NCBI GenBank assembly: GCA_029098085.1
Contig: JAQXNQ010000215.1
Coordinates: 1-7,594 of the forward strand
Direction of reading: 5' to 3'
Source: Oscillospiraceae bacterium
GTDB taxonomy: Bacteria > Bacillota > Clostridia > Oscillospirales > Ruminococcaceae
DNA length: 7,594 nucleotides
The notes beneath the pieces are model-generated. The model was not told the DNA's origin. It saw only the letters and a program-made list of their open reading frames with translations, and made no database searches. The translations under genes and the position numbers were made by a program. Positions 6,285 to 7,594 of this stretch are shown here, one piece after another (positions within the stretch are counted from its first letter, which is position 1; each line of letters begins with the position of its first letter).

Positions 6285-7594
6285 ATGAACTTTTCCGTCA
6301 CCATCGCCGTCACGGCCCCCAATCACCCCACGCTGGTCTATGCCGGACGGGAGCTGTGCAAGTACATCAACCATATGACCGGTATGCCCGCTGCCGGCCT
6401 GTTTACCGCAGAGGTGCCGTCCCATCTGAAGCAGATCCGGCTCTCCTCCGCCGAGCCCGCCGGGATCGACGACGGCTATGCCATCGACCTGCAGGAGGGA
6501 GCGGGCAGCATCACCGGCAGCAATCCCCGGGCGGTGCTGCTGGGCGTCTACCGGGCGCTGCAGGCGCTGGGCTGCCGCTTTGTCCGTCCCGGCGCGGACG
6601 GCGAGGTCATCCCTGCCCTGACGCCGGAGCAGCTGACCGTTCATCTGGAGGAAACCGCCTCCTTCCGCCACCGGGGCGGCGTCATTGAGGGCGCCGATTC
6701 GGTGGAGAATGTGCTGGACTACATCGAATGGCTGCCCAAGGTGGGCTGCAACAGCTTTTTCACCCAGTTCATGGACCTGAGCTGCTTCTTCAAGCGTTGG
6801 TATACCCATGAGGAAAACCCCGGTCTCGCTCCCGAGCCCTACGACGAGGAGCTGGGAAAGGAATACGAGCGGCGGATCTGGCAGGAGATCGCCCGGCGGG
6901 GTCTGGCCCATCACGCCATGGGCCACGGCTGGACCACCGAGCCCCTGGGCATCGAGGGCCGGAACTGGGATGCCGTCACGCTGGACATCTCCCCCGAAAA
7001 CAAAGAGCTGCTGGCCATGGTGAACGGCAAGCGGGAGCTGTTCGAAGGGATAGCCGCCGGAACCAACCTCTGCTACTCCAACCCCAAGGCCCGGGAGGCC
7101 ATCTGCTCCTACGCCGTGCAGTACCTGAAGGATCACCCCGGCGTGGGCTATCTGCACCTGTGGCTGGCCGACTCCATTCATTCCTTCTGCGAATGTGACC
7201 GCTGCCGGGAAAAATCCCCCGCCGACTGGTACCTCATCCTCCTCAATGAGCTGGACGAGCGGCTCACCGCCGAGGGCATCGACACCCGGGTGGTCTTCCT
7301 GCTGTACCTCGACCTGCTCTATCCCCCCAAGTCCGAGCAGATTCGGAATAAGGACCGGTTCGTACTGATGTTTGCCCCCATCTCCCGGCCCTTCAGCCAG
7401 TCCCTCAGCGACTTCTCCGCCGGTGAAATTCCTGAGTATGTGCTGAACGTGAGCCCCATTCCCCGCTCCATCGAGCAGAATCTGGGCTGCCTCAGGGCCT
7501 GGCAGGAGCATCTGCAGCAGGACGGAACCGCCTTCGACAGCTTCGACTTCGACTACTATCTGGGCCGCGCCCACTACGGCGACCCCGGCTACTG
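6285..7594 (+). CDS. DUF4838 family, glycoside-hydrolase-like protein (3'-truncated)
   Basis: The frame runs open from ATG 6285 to the window end, giving 436 complete codons plus two bases; the C-terminus is missing. GGAGG (6271-6275) is 9 bases before the start. Residues about 1-103 form an N-terminal domain like those before the catalytic barrel in alpha-glucuronidase-type and GH20-like hydrolases. Visible parts are an ELCKYINHMTG helix, DDGYAIDL, SITGSNPRAVLLGVYRAL and GCRFVRPG. From about 130 a TIM-barrel-like region follows, with LAHHAMGHGWTTEPLG (207-222), LHLWLADSIHSF (290-301), a C-E-C-D-R-C cysteine motif (C302, C304, C307) and DWYLILLNELDERL. These are the marks of DUF4838 as I recall it. 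No signal peptide or membrane segment is visible, so it probably acts in the cytoplasm on imported saccharide. No DUF4838 activity is known to me with certainty. It could be a glycosidase, a lyase-like enzyme or a binding protein. Confidence 0.8.
   Translation, partial: MNFSVTIAVTAPNHPTLVYAGRELCKYINHMTGMPAAGLFTAEVPSHLKQIRLSSAEPAGIDDGYAIDLQEGAGSITGSNPRAVLLGVYRALQALGCRFVRPGADGEVIPALTPEQLTVHLEETASFRHRGGVIEGADSVENVLDYIEWLPKVGCNSFFTQFMDLSCFFKRWYTHEENPGLAPEPYDEELGKEYERRIWQEIARRGLAHHAMGHGWTTEPLGIEGRNWDAVTLDISPENKELLAMVNGKRELFEGIAAGTNLCYSNPKAREAICSYAVQYLKDHPGVGYLHLWLADSIHSFCECDRCREKSPADWYLILLNELDERLTAEGIDTRVVFLLYLDLLYPPKSEQIRNKDRFVLMFAPISRPFSQSLSDFSAGEIPEYVLNVSPIPRSIEQNLGCLRAWQEHLQQDGTAFDSFDFDYYLGRAHYGDPGY

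Noticed and set aside
4439..6322. Long antisense open frame opposite the binding-protein gene
   Set aside because: The predicted protein is a Gly/Val/His/Gln-rich product of high third-position GC on the other strand. The + strand product has a lipobox, linker and clear family motifs, so the antisense frame is a shadow.
6231..7574. Long antisense open frame of about 447 codons opposite the DUF4838 gene
   Set aside because: It has no recognisable domain and the usual low-information Gly/Val/Gln composition. The + strand frame from 6285 carries family motifs, a ribosome-binding site and a promoter.

Overview
The window is about 60% GC, with strong G/C bias at third codon positions, purine-rich Shine-Dalgarno sites and a lipoprotein with a long poly-serine linker. 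The carbohydrate ABC transporter is of the LplABC/YtcP type. Together these suggest a high-GC Clostridia member, plausibly Oscillospirales from a gut or similar anaerobic habitat. This placement rests on sequence style and gene families, not on a marker gene.

All seven genes are on the + strand. Positions 1-369 hold the C-terminal end of a TIM-barrel sugar (phosphate) isomerase/epimerase. A second, complete and different member of that superfamily follows (399-1211), then a phosphoglucose-isomerase-family protein (1226-2485). Next come two carbohydrate ABC permeases (2507-3469 and 3483-4376) and their lipoprotein solute-binding protein (4442-6091). Spacers of 29, 14, 21, 13 and 65 bases, with a good ribosome-binding site before each complete gene, make 1-6091 look like one operon. 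A candidate internal promoter sits just before the binding-protein gene. A GC-rich hairpin plus T-rich tail at 6127-6162 probably ends the operon. After a 193-base gap with a palindrome and a good sigma-70-type promoter, a DUF4838-family glycosidase-like protein starts at 6285 and runs off the end of the window.

The likely logic is that the binding protein captures a sugar or oligosaccharide and the permease pair imports it, powered by an ATPase encoded elsewhere. The signal-less DUF4838 protein may process it in the cytoplasm. The TIM-barrel enzymes and the PGI-like enzyme would then rearrange the released sugars toward glycolysis. The substrate cannot be read from the sequence. The most interesting detail is that the PGI-family protein keeps the catalytic residues of the fold but has a rewritten phosphate-binding loop, so it may not be an ordinary housekeeping glucose-6-phosphate isomerase. 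No mobile element, CRISPR array, tRNA or rRNA was seen.
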